Assembly (NCBI GenBank): GCA_964388055.1 | Contig: CAYLXU010000003.1 | Span: 1-32,674, forward strand | From: CAYLXU01 sp964388055 | Lineage (GTDB): Bacteria > Patescibacteriota > Minisyncoccia > UBA6257 > JACRHW01 | Direction: 5' to 3' | Length of the DNA stretch: 32,674 bases | Part shown: positions 1-8,302 of the stretch, piece after piece | How the letters are laid out: every line of letters begins with the position of its first letter | Position numbering within the stretch: position 1 is the stretch's first letter | Translations under genes and position numbers: made by a program | Notes under the pieces: generated by a model | What the model saw: only the letters and a program-made list of their open reading frames with translations | Database searches by the model: none | Told to the model about the DNA's origin: nothing

Positions 1-1
1 C

Positions 2-337
2 GCCAATATTCTTTTGTGGACAGTGGTAATTATTGTTGTCCTCGCACAATTCAATATCAGCATAAAAACACTTCTCGCCGGAGCAGGAATTGTCGGTGTA
101 GCATTTGGTCTCGCATTTCAGTCAGTAATCAAAAACTTTATTGCGAGTTTTTCCCTGCTTGTAAGCGGTATCTTTGAGGTAGGAGACAAAATAACGATTG
201 TTGGTGTGACTGGTAGAGTAAAGGAGATAAATCTCAATACCATAATCCTTGAAGATGAAAATGGAGCCATACACTATGTTCCTACAAGTGAAATAAAAGT
301 CATTTCAAATTTATCAAAACAAAAAGATGTCTCCTAA
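2..337 (+). CDS. MscS-family mechanosensitive channel, C-terminal part (5' end outside window)
   Basis: Small-conductance mechanosensitive channel of the inner membrane, which releases solutes on osmotic downshock. The reading frame is open to the window edge, so the N-terminal helices lie upstream. A TTG at 14 is only an internal codon. What remains is the end of one helix, the glycine/alanine-rich pore helix (GAGIVGVAFGLAFQ) and the following beta domain, with GDKITI and the loop before VPTSEI. The long C-terminal alpha/beta vestibule of E. coli MscS is missing: the protein stops soon after the beta domain. The gene overlaps the next one by 11 nt, which suggests co-transcription with the pilin-hydrolase genes. 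The family call is firm; exact channel type is not. Confidence 0.85.
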   Translation, partial: ANILLWTVVIIVVLAQFNISIKTLLAGAGIVGVAFGLAFQSVIKNFIASFSLLVSGIFEVGDKITIVGVTGRVKEINLNTIILEDENGAIHYVPTSEIKVISNLSKQKDVS

Positions 338-1565
338 AGTTAGTTACACCATCCTTCTCATTTCTTTGGTTGTTTTTTCTGTCGCCACCAACTTTACTTA
401 TGCTAAAGTGAACACGGGAGATTGTGGGCAAACGTTAAAACCATCACTCTTTGACGACATCGATAAGCTTGGTAAGACAGGAACACGATGTATCGAAGAT
501 GTGGTAATCAACATTACAACATTTGTACAAACTCTTGGTATTGCCTTAGTTGTTGTGTTTATTATTTGGGGATCATTCCAACTTATGACATCTGGAGGGG
601 AGCCAGGAAAAATAACCGCAGGACAAAATACGCTTCGATGGAGCATTATCGGGCTTGGAGTAATCTTGCTCGCCCAGGGGTTAGTATCTGCAATCCTTGA
701 GACACTAAAAGCCAGGAGAGAATATATACCAAGTGATCAGCAGCAAACCCAAAACGCCTCACCGGAAGCCCCACAACAACCATCCGTATCCTTGGTTGCA
801 GAAAACACAATTCCCATTTTTGAAGAAAACGTCGCCCAGGAACTTTATGAATCGTTAAATTGCAATGACCAAAGTGCCAACATAGCCACCTTGTGTAAAG
901 ACATCCGAAAGTCCTTGGCAATTTCTGGAAAGGCAACATCCCTTATTGGCACAAAAACACCCGAAGTCTGTTCAGCAACAGGAAACCGTGTTGGAGATCC
1001 AGGGGTGCGTTGTGCACTTTTTACTGGAATTGCAATTAATCCTGCGGCAGGTACAAAATTAACAGAATTTGCACCAGAAAACTGGGCAAACCCTGCAGGA
1101 ACACGCTATTCCCCTAAAAAGGGGGATTCGACAGTGGCATTTCTTACAAAACTACCACCAGGAGCTCAACTGTTTTTCACAAACAATGCGAGTGGTAATG
1201 GGGTGGCTGCGTTTGATGGAGACCCCCCTGTACAAACAGCAGACAAACAAACAATACTCAGATCAGATCGAAGTCATTTTTATCATCGAGGAGACCATGT
1301 GCCAGTTCATGTAGCAATTTATCAACCACAAGTAACTATCACACGACAGCAAGCACAAACTATTACACAACACATGAGAGACCAGGGGAGACCAATAACT
1401 TTACCTAGGGCAAACTCTGATGGATCTGTCACCATCAAAAATGCGATGGTCCACAACCAAAGTGGTGTTGTGGTGGTAGAATCGGTTGAGGCATACATGC
1501 AAAGGAGTGGACAATCTGGAATCGAAAGTGGGGGAAGAAATTTAATGGGAGCAAAAGTTTACTAA
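327..1565 (+). CDS. Pilin-like membrane protein with divergent NlpC/P60-like C-terminal domain
   Basis: This 412-residue protein has a signal peptide (about 1-26), then a Type IV secretion pilin-like module with two helices (about 61-86 and 102-126). They are joined by a short polar loop containing TSGGEPGKITAGQ, typical of CPR pilin-like proteins. A Gln/Pro-rich linker follows (136-156), then a domain of about 240 residues. That domain shows a weak NlpC/P60 pattern: C229 in RCALF, then PPGAQLFF at 277-284 like the family's PGDLIFF, then H328 in HVAIY, and H376 as a possible third catalytic residue. With a cleaved signal and two helices, the C-terminal domain should face outside. It would then act on peptidoglycan, as an endopeptidase or amidase. 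The pilin module is well supported; the hydrolase call is inference. The gene is followed by its paralogue 4 nt later. Confidence 0.72.
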   Translation: MSPKVSYTILLISLVVFSVATNFTYAKVNTGDCGQTLKPSLFDDIDKLGKTGTRCIEDVVINITTFVQTLGIALVVVFIIWGSFQLMTSGGEPGKITAGQNTLRWSIIGLGVILLAQGLVSAILETLKARREYIPSDQQQTQNASPEAPQQPSVSLVAENTIPIFEENVAQELYESLNCNDQSANIATLCKDIRKSLAISGKATSLIGTKTPEVCSATGNRVGDPGVRCALFTGIAINPAAGTKLTEFAPENWANPAGTRYSPKKGDSTVAFLTKLPPGAQLFFTNNASGNGVAAFDGDPPVQTADKQTILRSDRSHFYHRGDHVPVHVAIYQPQVTITRQQAQTITQHMRDQGRPITLPRANSDGSVTIKNAMVHNQSGVVVVESVEAYMQRSGQSGIESGGRNLMGAKVY

Positions 1566-1569
1566 AAAT

Positions 1570-2590
1570 ATGAAAAGGGTCATTCTCATAATTTTTCTTT
1601 ATCTAATATTTCTACCCTCGACCCATGCTGCTGGGATTGTTCCCGAACGATGCCAAAACGACATTTCACAGTGCAATCTATGTGACTTGCTCGTGATGAC
1701 ACACAATATTTATGTTTGGATTCTTGGCATAAGCGTACTCCTTGCAATTGGAATCATCACCTACGCCGGAATTCAAATGATTCTCCATAGCGCAGAACCA
1801 GGAGAAAAACAAAAGGAACGAGGACTTATCATTAACACCCTTATTGCGCTTGCGATCGTCTTTGGATCCATGCTCATTGTAGATCAGGTACTGAAAGCGA
1901 TCAGTGGTGGCCAANNNNNNNNNNNNNNNNNNNNNNNNNNNNNNNNNNNNNNNNNNNNNNNNNNNNNNNNNNNNNNNNNNNNNNNNNNNNNNNNNNNNNN
2001 NNNNNNNNNNNNNNTCTGCGCCGAACATTGGAGGGGTAAAAACACCAAAAAGTTTGGGGTTGAGTGGGGTTACTGATGGGAGGGGTGGGGTAACAGGTGG
2101 GGGAGGAACAACTCCAGGAGGAGGGGGTAGCGCATCAAAAGCGGTTGAATTTGCCCTTCAGGAATATAACCAACACGGAGACGGAAAAACTAGTGAAGCA
2201 TTTCTTTCTAATAAATATGGTGCTGGAGGGGATGCATGGTGTTCTGCTTTTGCAAATTGGACATACAAGAAAGCTGGAATAAGGTGGGGAAGCACGGGAA
2301 ATCCAAATTGGTCACCAGACAACTGGAACAAATGGACCGGACGCAAATATACCCCAGAAGATATTAGAGCTGGCAGAGCGCAACCCCAACCAGGAGATCT
2401 TATTTTATATTTAGATCGCCCACCAGGAAGTCCCGATCGTCAGGCGCACACAGGGTTAATTGAAAGATATGATTCGAGAACTGGAATAATATATACGATA
2501 GAGGGAAATCGTAGCAACAAACTTCAAAGATTCCAAGTCCGTTACGATAGCCGCGGATTTGGATATGGTTTTCAATTTGTGGGACCCTAA
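1570..2590 (+). CDS. Pilin-like membrane protein with CHAP peptidoglycan hydrolase domain (interrupted by N gap)
   Basis: The first 115 codons encode a signal peptide (1-20), a small Cys-containing ectodomain with CNLCDL, and a two-helix pilin-like module with YAGIQMI and the charged loop EPGEKQKERG. After 100 N the sequence continues from 2015 with a NIGG...TP...GLS linker, a Gly-rich stretch, and a CHAP domain. The CHAP domain has the catalytic Cys in DAWCSAF (codon 2240-2242), PGDLILY, His in QAHTGLIE (codon 2447-2449) and the IEGN motif. CHAP enzymes cut peptidoglycan as amidases or endopeptidases. The two halves would be in one frame if the true missing length is a multiple of three. The pilin-SLT paralogue at 4003-5004 has the same helices and the same linker, so I treat this as one gene. 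The N count is a placeholder, so the protein length is unknown. Confidence 0.8.
1915..2014. other. Assembly gap of 100 N
   Basis: Exactly 100 N sit inside the pilin-CHAP gene. This is the usual placeholder for a gap of unknown size. Comparison with the pilin-SLT paralogue suggests that only about 12-15 residues (roughly 36-45 nt) are missing. Confidence 0.97.
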
Positions 2591-2606
2591 ACTATACATC
2601 TTTCAT

Positions 2607-2858
2607 ATGTTAAATAAACTCATTTTAATTCTTATAATAGTTTTCTTTGTTCTCATTGGTGTGTTTTTTTATAATCACCAACTGTATACTGCTCCACAAA
2701 TTGAAGAAAAAGAAGAAATACAAACACAAATAAAGCGAGTACAAGAAGAAACAATTCCAAGAAAATTTCCAAAGCGAAAAAAAATTTTTGAATATGAAGG
2801 GCAGGAAATCAGGACAATACCACCAACATTACTAAGAACTTATTTTATTTCTGAATAA
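2607..2858 (+). CDS. Small single-helix membrane protein, function unknown
   Basis: This 83-residue protein has one N-terminal membrane helix (about 5-24), followed by a strongly charged Glu/Lys/Arg-rich tail of about 58 residues. I chose the ATG at 2607, 16 nt after the upstream stop. An in-frame ATG at 2559 would overlap the CHAP gene and would put hydrophilic residues before the helix. It lies between the pilin-CHAP gene and the beta-propeller gene, with 3 nt to the latter, so it probably belongs to the same operon. It could be an anchor or assembly partner for the neighbouring surface proteins. No family was recognised. Confidence 0.65.
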   Translation: MLNKLILILIIVFFVLIGVFFYNHQLYTAPQIEEKEEIQTQIKRVQEETIPRKFPKRKKIFEYEGQEIRTIPPTLLRTYFISE

Positions 2859-2861
2859 AAC

Positions 2862-3998
2862 ATGAAGTTTACATCCATACTAAAAAGTTTTTTTGTTATT
2901 TTATTGATTATCGGTATCACCTGGTTGTCTTGGTTGCTTCTCACGCAAGCCCCTAGTACAACAAAAAAAGAAGTAATAATAAAAGAGGAGAAAATGCTAC
3001 TCGATCCATTCGTGCGTGGACTCCAGAATTCAGAAGAAAGTATAATAAAGTTCCCTGTACTATCAGAAGATGGTAAATCGCTTTTTTACTTCAAATTAAC
3101 AAATAATACAATAGAAGATGCAACTTTTTGGGAATTAAAAAATGATAGCACCGAGCGCCAGATTACATTTAATCATATTGACGAGGTGGAAAATATCATC
3201 TGGTCACCAAATAAAAAGAACGCATTAATGCTCATACGAAATAATCAGGCCTTAGCAAACGATGCGCCACTCTTCCATACCACAAAAATCCCTGATCTTA
3301 CTTATGTGATGTACTTATATAACCTGGATACCAATACCGCCAAACTAATTTCTTCTCAAATAAAATTTGCGGCATGGTCCCCAGATGGATCAAAAATAGT
3401 ATATGCATGGGACGATAGAATCCTAACAATCGCAAATCCAGATGGATCGGACTGGAAACCGTTGTGGGACATAACCAAAGACCCATCCTACACAAAAGAT
3501 GATTTCTTTTTTGCGCTTTCATGGATAAAACCAGATGTTCTAGTTGTGAATCTTGCGAATATGAAAACAGAAGGAATAATTTATCAAATTGACCCCTCAA
3601 CAGGAGCAAAGAAGGTGTTGATATCGAGGGCAGATGTCCCCGTACCTGCCCCAAACGGGAGCAGGGGAATAGCACTTCGTTCTGACCAATCCTCAAAAAC
3701 TCTTGTGCTTTGGGGTGATCAACTTATCGGAAAAAATATTTCACCAATTCCAATTTCTACTAAATTTCCAAATCTCGTTGTATGGCATCCTAATGGCAGA
3801 AATGTTTATGTGATTGAAAGATATCTTAGGACAGAAAATTCAAAAATCTTAAATATCAACACAGACAATGGAACATATGAGATTTTAAAGTGGCCTCAAC
3901 AACCTTTTGAAGTTTCAAATGTATTCATTACAAAAGAAGGGAATCGTCTGTATCTTATGGGTTATAACCAAATTCAAATCTTGGAACTTTCAAAATAG
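2862..3998 (+). CDS. Membrane-anchored TolB/WD40-like beta-propeller protein
   Basis: The 378-residue protein has an N-terminal signal anchor (about 8-28) and then an all-beta region with repeated propeller blades. Blade motifs include the IIWSPNKKNALML, AAWSPDGSKIVYAW and VVWHPNGRNVYVI segments, which resemble the PD40/WD40 repeats of TolB. Such domains are protein-interaction platforms. The helix placement suggests the propeller is extracytoplasmic. It sits between two pilin-hydrolase genes and stops 4 nt before the next start, so it may scaffold them. No enzyme motif was seen. The fold call is good; the role is inference. Confidence 0.72.
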   Translation: MKFTSILKSFFVILLIIGITWLSWLLLTQAPSTTKKEVIIKEEKMLLDPFVRGLQNSEESIIKFPVLSEDGKSLFYFKLTNNTIEDATFWELKNDSTERQITFNHIDEVENIIWSPNKKNALMLIRNNQALANDAPLFHTTKIPDLTYVMYLYNLDTNTAKLISSQIKFAAWSPDGSKIVYAWDDRILTIANPDGSDWKPLWDITKDPSYTKDDFFFALSWIKPDVLVVNLANMKTEGIIYQIDPSTGAKKVLISRADVPVPAPNGSRGIALRSDQSSKTLVLWGDQLIGKNISPIPISTKFPNLVVWHPNGRNVYVIERYLRTENSKILNINTDNGTYEILKWPQQPFEVSNVFITKEGNRLYLMGYNQIQILELSK

Positions 3999-4002
3999 TT
4001 TG

Positions 4003-5004
4003 ATGCGCACACTTGTTTTTTTGTTTCTACTGCTTTTGATTCCCCAAATAACGGTGGCTCAGGGTCTTATTCCGTGCGGGGGTCCTGATTGCACTACCTG
4101 CGATTTGTTTGTACTGGTAAACAATATCTATCTTTTCCTCCTCAAATGGAGCCCTGTCGTTGCTTTTCTTGCCATTGGATACGCGGGAGTGCAAATGATT
4201 CTTTTTAGTTCTAATTCGGGAAAGGTAAACCAAGCACGCGGATTAATTTGGAAAACCCTGCAACGCCTCGCAATCATTTACTGCTCATTTTTAATAGTAA
4301 ACCTTGTCATCCATCTTGTTGTGGGTGGAAGCGGGCTTGAAGGAACATGGTACAAGTTTTCGTGTAAACGAACCCCTACAAATATAGGGGGGATTGCCAC
4401 ACCAGGATCAGTAGGGCTTTCCGCAAGTAGTAGAGGCGGGGTCTCAATGGGGCCCCCACCTTCAAATGTTGGCACATTCACTCCACCCTCAGGAGGATAC
4501 TGCTCTGAAAATTACCTTAAAAGTGCCCTCGGTGTAACCGATTCAACAAAACTAAAAATATTTTCTTGTATTTGCACGCATGAAAGTGGAGGAAGAGACC
4601 CCGGGATACCAAACTCTACCCATCCAAATGCTATATGTAATAATCGTGGGAACCCCAAACCAGTAGTGTGGGGACTCATGCAACTTGATCTTCCTACAAA
4701 AGTGATAAATGGTGTCGATTGCACCCAAGCGTTTGGCGGTCCTTCTAACATGTTGACAAGCACAAGCGGATGGCAACAATGTTATATAAAAAACGAGGCG
4801 CTTTATAACCAATGTGTACGTCTTGCCTCTGATCCTGCTACAAATTTAAAATTTGGATATCAGCTGTCTCGAAATGGAACGTGGTGGCAAGACTGGACCA
4901 CCGCACATTGGACAATGCAAGAATACAGCGGAAAGGGTGCGTGCGCACAAACCATATATGAACTAACGGGAAAACGCTGGCACTGGAGAAATGGTCCGTT
5001 CTAA
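4003..5004 (+). CDS. Pilin-like membrane protein with SLT lytic transglycosylase-like domain
   Basis: I chose the ATG at 4003 (333 aa) because it gives a clean signal peptide (1-19) right after the upstream stop; a longer frame from 3907 would overlap the propeller gene. The ectodomain has CGGPDCTTCDL, then a two-helix pilin-like module (about 47-70 and 86-108) with YAGVQMI, clearly paralogous to the pilin-CHAP protein. The NIGG...TP...GLS linker (127-140) is shared with that paralogue. The C-terminal domain has CTHESGG with likely catalytic E194 and WGLMQL at 223-228, the hallmark pair of SLT/goose-lysozyme-like transglycosylases. Many Cys residues (167, 189, 191, 212 and others) suggest disulphides, fitting an external location. 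Its stop overlaps the fmt stop on the other strand. Confidence 0.82.
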   Translation: MRTLVFLFLLLLIPQITVAQGLIPCGGPDCTTCDLFVLVNNIYLFLLKWSPVVAFLAIGYAGVQMILFSSNSGKVNQARGLIWKTLQRLAIIYCSFLIVNLVIHLVVGGSGLEGTWYKFSCKRTPTNIGGIATPGSVGLSASSRGGVSMGPPPSNVGTFTPPSGGYCSENYLKSALGVTDSTKLKIFSCICTHESGGRDPGIPNSTHPNAICNNRGNPKPVVWGLMQLDLPTKVINGVDCTQAFGGPSNMLTSTSGWQQCYIKNEALYNQCVRLASDPATNLKFGYQLSRNGTWWQDWTTAHWTMQEYSGKGACAQTIYELTGKRWHWRNGPF

Positions 5005-5831
5005 AAATTCGGATTAAAATTTGAAGCTGGGATGGGTTTTTTGCCCTCCTGCTGAATAACGTCAAAAACTAAATTTCCACCCTCAACATGCGCCTCGAGC
5101 ACCTTGATGCGTTTGTTGTTTTTTATAAAATACGTTCCCGGTTCAGGATTAAGTGCCCGAATTTTGCAATCTAATTCTTCTGCGCTTTTATTAAGATCCA
5201 AGAGCCCATCTTCGCCTTTATAGATACGCGTATATGTCGCTTTTGCATCGTCCTGTGGAACGGGCTCAATTCTTCCATCCAACCACGCTGGAATCACTTC
5301 AACCAACAACTTTGCCCCCAACTCTGCAAGTTTCCCGCTTAAGGAGGTGTAGTTATAATTGATTGGAAATTCAAAATTGGAAATTTTTAGTATTGGCCCA
5401 TGATCCATCTCCTCATCTAAAAGTATAATACTCACCCCAGTTTCTTCATCTCCATTCAGAATAGCGGTTTGAATAGGTGTTGGTCCTCTATGTTTGGGCA
5501 ACAAAGACGGGTGCACATTGAGACTTCCTGACTTTGGTATATCAAGAACCGACTTGGGAATTATTTTGCCATAAGCAGCAACTATAAACAGATCAGGATT
5601 TAATTCATGTAGCTCTTTTTCAATGTCTTTTAATTTTTCCGGTTGAAATATTTTTATTTTAAGCCCAGAATGCAATACCCATTGCTTTACAGGTGGGGGA
5701 GTAATAATTTTTTTTCTCCCCATCGGTTTGTCTGGGTTTGTAACAATTGCACTGGGAGCATATCCAGCATCAATCAATTTTTGTAATACGATTACAGCAA
5801 ATTCTGGGGTTCCAAAAAAAACATATCTCAT
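5001..5831 (-). CDS. fmt: Methionyl-tRNA formyltransferase
   Basis: Transfers the formyl group from 10-formyl-tetrahydrofolate to initiator Met-tRNA in the cytoplasm. The 276-residue protein opens with MRYVFFGTPEFA and has the catalytic Asn105/His107 in NVHPSLLPKHRG and Asp143 in EEMDHGP, the known active-site trio. A C-terminal tRNA-binding domain follows from about 200. The protein is shorter than the common 310-320 residues, with the loss in the C-terminal domain. def lies 12 nt upstream, the usual functional pair. Its last codons overlap the stop of the convergent pilin-SLT gene by 4 nt. Confidence 0.96.
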   Translation of the reverse strand: MRYVFFGTPEFAVIVLQKLIDAGYAPSAIVTNPDKPMGRKKIITPPPVKQWVLHSGLKIKIFQPEKLKDIEKELHELNPDLFIVAAYGKIIPKSVLDIPKSGSLNVHPSLLPKHRGPTPIQTAILNGDEETGVSIILLDEEMDHGPILKISNFEFPINYNYTSLSGKLAELGAKLLVEVIPAWLDGRIEPVPQDDAKATYTRIYKGEDGLLDLNKSAEELDCKIRALNPEPGTYFIKNNKRIKVLEAHVEGGNLVFDVIQQEGKKPIPASNFNPNF

Positions 5832-5843
5832 AGATAAACACCT

Positions 5844-6311
5844 CTACGGTTTGATTGTGTAGGTTTCCTTGGCCCGATCTATGAATAGCTTTCCGTTTAG
5901 GTGGTCCATCTCGTGTTGAAAAATACGGGCAAGAAGGCCTGCTGCTTTAATTTTTACAAATTTTCCACGCACATCTACCCCTTGAATCGTAATTTTTGTT
6001 GCCCTCCGCACCGAACCGTATACATTTGGAACACTCAAACACCCCTCCTCCATGTCATCCTCTTCAGTAGAGATTTTTATGATTTCTGGGTTAATAAGCA
6101 CATAAAATTTTCCCGCGTGTGTAGCGACAAAAATTCTTCTTCCGTCTCCTATTTGGTTTGCCGCAAGACCTATACCATTTGCAGCAATCATAGTTTTCTT
6201 CATTTCATTAATAAACGTACGGGAAACAGAACCAAGGTCTTCCACCGAAACCGTTTTTGTTCTTAGAAATGTCTCAAATTCTTTATTGTCTATGCTAAGA
6301 ATATGTAACAT
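5844..6311 (-). CDS. def: Peptide deformylase
   Basis: Removes the formyl group from the N-terminal Met of new proteins, using a bound metal. All three family motifs are present in 155 residues: GIGLAANQ (46-53), EEGCLS (88-93, Cys91 as metal ligand) and HEMDH (133-137, two His ligands and the catalytic Glu). It is the first gene of a def-fmt pair, with an extended -10 element directly in front and a very short leader. Confidence 0.97.
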   Translation of the reverse strand: MLHILSIDNKEFETFLRTKTVSVEDLGSVSRTFINEMKKTMIAANGIGLAANQIGDGRRIFVATHAGKFYVLINPEIIKISTEEDDMEEGCLSVPNVYGSVRRATKITIQGVDVRGKFVKIKAAGLLARIFQHEMDHLNGKLFIDRAKETYTIKP

Positions 6312-6320
6312 GGTAGAACT

Positions 6321-6329
6321 GTTATACCA
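6321..6329 (-). promoter_or_regulatory. Extended -10 promoter of def-fmt
   Basis: On the minus strand the sequence reads TGGTATAAC, a TGn-extended -10 box, with only 9 nt between it and the def ATG at 6311. Transcription would start about 3 nt before the ATG, so the mRNA is nearly leaderless. No good -35 was seen. Confidence 0.55.
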
Positions 6330-6336
6330 TGTTTTT

Positions 6337-8220
6337 TTAAATAATGGAAGATGGGTTGATATCGATTATATAATCACGAGGAATTCTTTTTAGAATCGAG
6401 TTGCGCACACGAAGATCCTCTTTTGTAGTGTCTGCAAGGTGTTTTTTGAGGCGAAACAGTATATGTCGAACATGTTTGTGCCCCACTTTTTCCGCAAGGG
6501 CGGGGTACGAGTCTGAGACATCAAACAAGGTATCATGACCTTGTCGCGTGATTACCTCACGCAATCGTGCAACAAGTTCCGCCATACTATTTTCTAAAAA
6601 TAAGGCATCGCGATGTTTTTGAGTTATCTTTATCATTTCACAAAACGGGGGATAAAGATAACGCTCTCTCGCCTTCAAGTCTTCTTTTGCAAACCCGACG
6701 GGATTATTTAGGTGTTTAAATAATTCTCTCTCGAAATCAGATGTAAACACGTAAAAACGCTGGGTACTTGTGCCAAGAAACCTTAAAACACGAAAAACTC
6801 GTTCTTCTGTTGTGTAATCTGGGAAGCTAAGCAACCTGTCCACATCCAACACAATTGTCGTATCCACTTCTTGAACGGGGTGTTTTAATAAAAGCTCTGT
6901 CGTAATGAGTAGCCCGTGTTCAGAATCAAGAAATTTTTGCAAGGCCGCACATTCTTCACGGTCGCTTTTTACCACATCACTATCAAATCTTACTATAAGA
7001 TGTTTTGGGTAAAGAGCTCGCACTTCCCTTTCTATGCCCTGAGTGCCGAAACCATAAGAAAGCCCCAAAAAACCACGACATTCGGGACACAGATCCGATG
7101 GCCTCCTTTCTCTATATCCGCAACGATGGCAAAGCAACTCAGGAACGCGGGGCGATGCGCCTCCATGCTGTACAAAACCAACCGAACAACGTGGACAACG
7201 ATAAAAAAAACCACAAGAAAGGCAAGAAATTATAGGAGAAACCCCCCGCCGATTTACAAAAATAATGCTTTTTTTACTATCCTGTAAATTTGCAAAAATT
7301 TCTCTTCTTAAATCTTCAAGGTATTTATTACCCTTTCTTTTGTCTCGATCCGGCCGCTTCGCGTTAACGAAGATGGGTACAATATTTTTTTGCAAACCCC
7401 CTGTTCTCGGATAATCAACCAATGCTGATCTTGGAGTTGTATCCGCATACAAAACAGAAGAACCGTGTAGAGATGCTAACTCCGAAACAATGTACATGCT
7501 ATCAACAAAAGGATTGTTCTGGCTCTTATAAGCATCGTGGGATGAATTCATGACAAAGATGGAACAAAGATTTGTCCAAGGAAGGTAAAGAGATGCTGAC
7601 GTACCCACCACAACAACAGGCTCTCTCCGCAACACGCGCCCCCATACATCACGCACACGCGCAGTCCCCATCGTTTTCTGATACACAACTGGGTCCAAAT
7701 CTCCGAACAAGTGAGCATAATACTTCACAAGGAATGAAGAAGGGGCAAGAATCAAGCATTGCGTCCCTTCCTGTATAAGGTTCTTGAGATAATCTAGGTC
7801 CGGGATTCCTTCGTAAACTAACCGTTGTGGATGTTCTGATGTTTCGCGCGGTTCTGTTTGCACAGAGGAGACACGAGGAAAATGAAGAAATGTTTTTTGA
7901 GGACTGGGAAACGCAAATTTGAGAACAGTTGAAAGGTGAATGTTATAATAACGCGAAATGTTCTCAAATAATTTTTTTTGTCTTTGGCTTGTTACAGATG
8001 AGGTGGTAATGACACCGCTTATTGGAAGAAGTGTATACCCAACATTTTTGACTGCGAGTTTTGTTGCGGTAATGTGAGACAACTCCATAACAAACGCGGG
8101 AGTATCCTTCCCGCGTAACGGAACCAAGATCAAACTGCCACGGTCTATAACCTCCTTAGAATAATAAGTAAGTATCGGATCCGGAATATTTTCCAAAACA
8201 AGAACCTTAACTATATACAT
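6337..8220 (-). CDS. priA: PriA-like primosomal protein N' lacking helicase ATPase motifs
   Basis: PriA recognises stalled forks and reloads the replicative helicase. I chose the ATG at 8220 (627 aa); an upstream TTG at 8235 has no better support. The N-terminal 3' DNA-binding domain (about 1-95), the two zinc knuckles with eight Cys (about 333-381: CLSC, CPRC, CHRC, CPEC) and the YGFGTQGIEREV motif are recognisable. The Walker A region reads LVYEGIPDLDYL without any GKT, the DEEH box reads MNSSHDAYK, and the QVAGRAGR motif VI is replaced by RFLGTSTQ. The protein therefore should not hydrolyse ATP. Similar helicase-less PriA proteins are known in Actinobacteria. It probably keeps a structural loading role. 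The identification rests on the zinc region and overall layout. Confidence 0.88.
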   Translation of the reverse strand: MYIVKVLVLENIPDPILTYYSKEVIDRGSLILVPLRGKDTPAFVMELSHITATKLAVKNVGYTLLPISGVITTSSVTSQRQKKLFENISRYYNIHLSTVLKFAFPSPQKTFLHFPRVSSVQTEPRETSEHPQRLVYEGIPDLDYLKNLIQEGTQCLILAPSSFLVKYYAHLFGDLDPVVYQKTMGTARVRDVWGRVLRREPVVVVGTSASLYLPWTNLCSIFVMNSSHDAYKSQNNPFVDSMYIVSELASLHGSSVLYADTTPRSALVDYPRTGGLQKNIVPIFVNAKRPDRDKRKGNKYLEDLRREIFANLQDSKKSIIFVNRRGVSPIISCLSCGFFYRCPRCSVGFVQHGGASPRVPELLCHRCGYRERRPSDLCPECRGFLGLSYGFGTQGIEREVRALYPKHLIVRFDSDVVKSDREECAALQKFLDSEHGLLITTELLLKHPVQEVDTTIVLDVDRLLSFPDYTTEERVFRVLRFLGTSTQRFYVFTSDFERELFKHLNNPVGFAKEDLKARERYLYPPFCEMIKITQKHRDALFLENSMAELVARLREVITRQGHDTLFDVSDSYPALAEKVGHKHVRHILFRLKKHLADTTKEDLRVRNSILKRIPRDYIIDINPSSII

Positions 8221-8226
8221 ATGTGT

Positions 8227-8255
8227 TTGACACAAAAAACCAAAAACTCGATACT
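8227..8255 (+). promoter_or_regulatory. Sigma-70 promoter of the ctpA unit
   Basis: TTGACA at 8227-8232, a 17-nt spacer and GATACT at 8250-8255 form a -35/-10 pair. It lies in the 82-nt divergent region between priA and the protease gene, with an expected leader of about 40 nt. Confidence 0.55.
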
Positions 8256-8302
8256 AAGAAGAGCGAGATTCGAACCAAGTATTATTTTTAGCGTACAACA
8301 AG

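Noticed and set aside
1678..2028. Minus-strand open frame running across the N gap
   Set aside because: It is open only because N codons are not read as stops, and the plus strand encodes recognisable pilin-like and CHAP domains.
8261..8275. tRNA T-arm-like sequence on the minus strand (GGTTCGAATCTCGC)
   Set aside because: The flanking bases do not pair as a T stem, no acceptor or anticodon arm fits, and the protease gene start leaves no room for a full tRNA.
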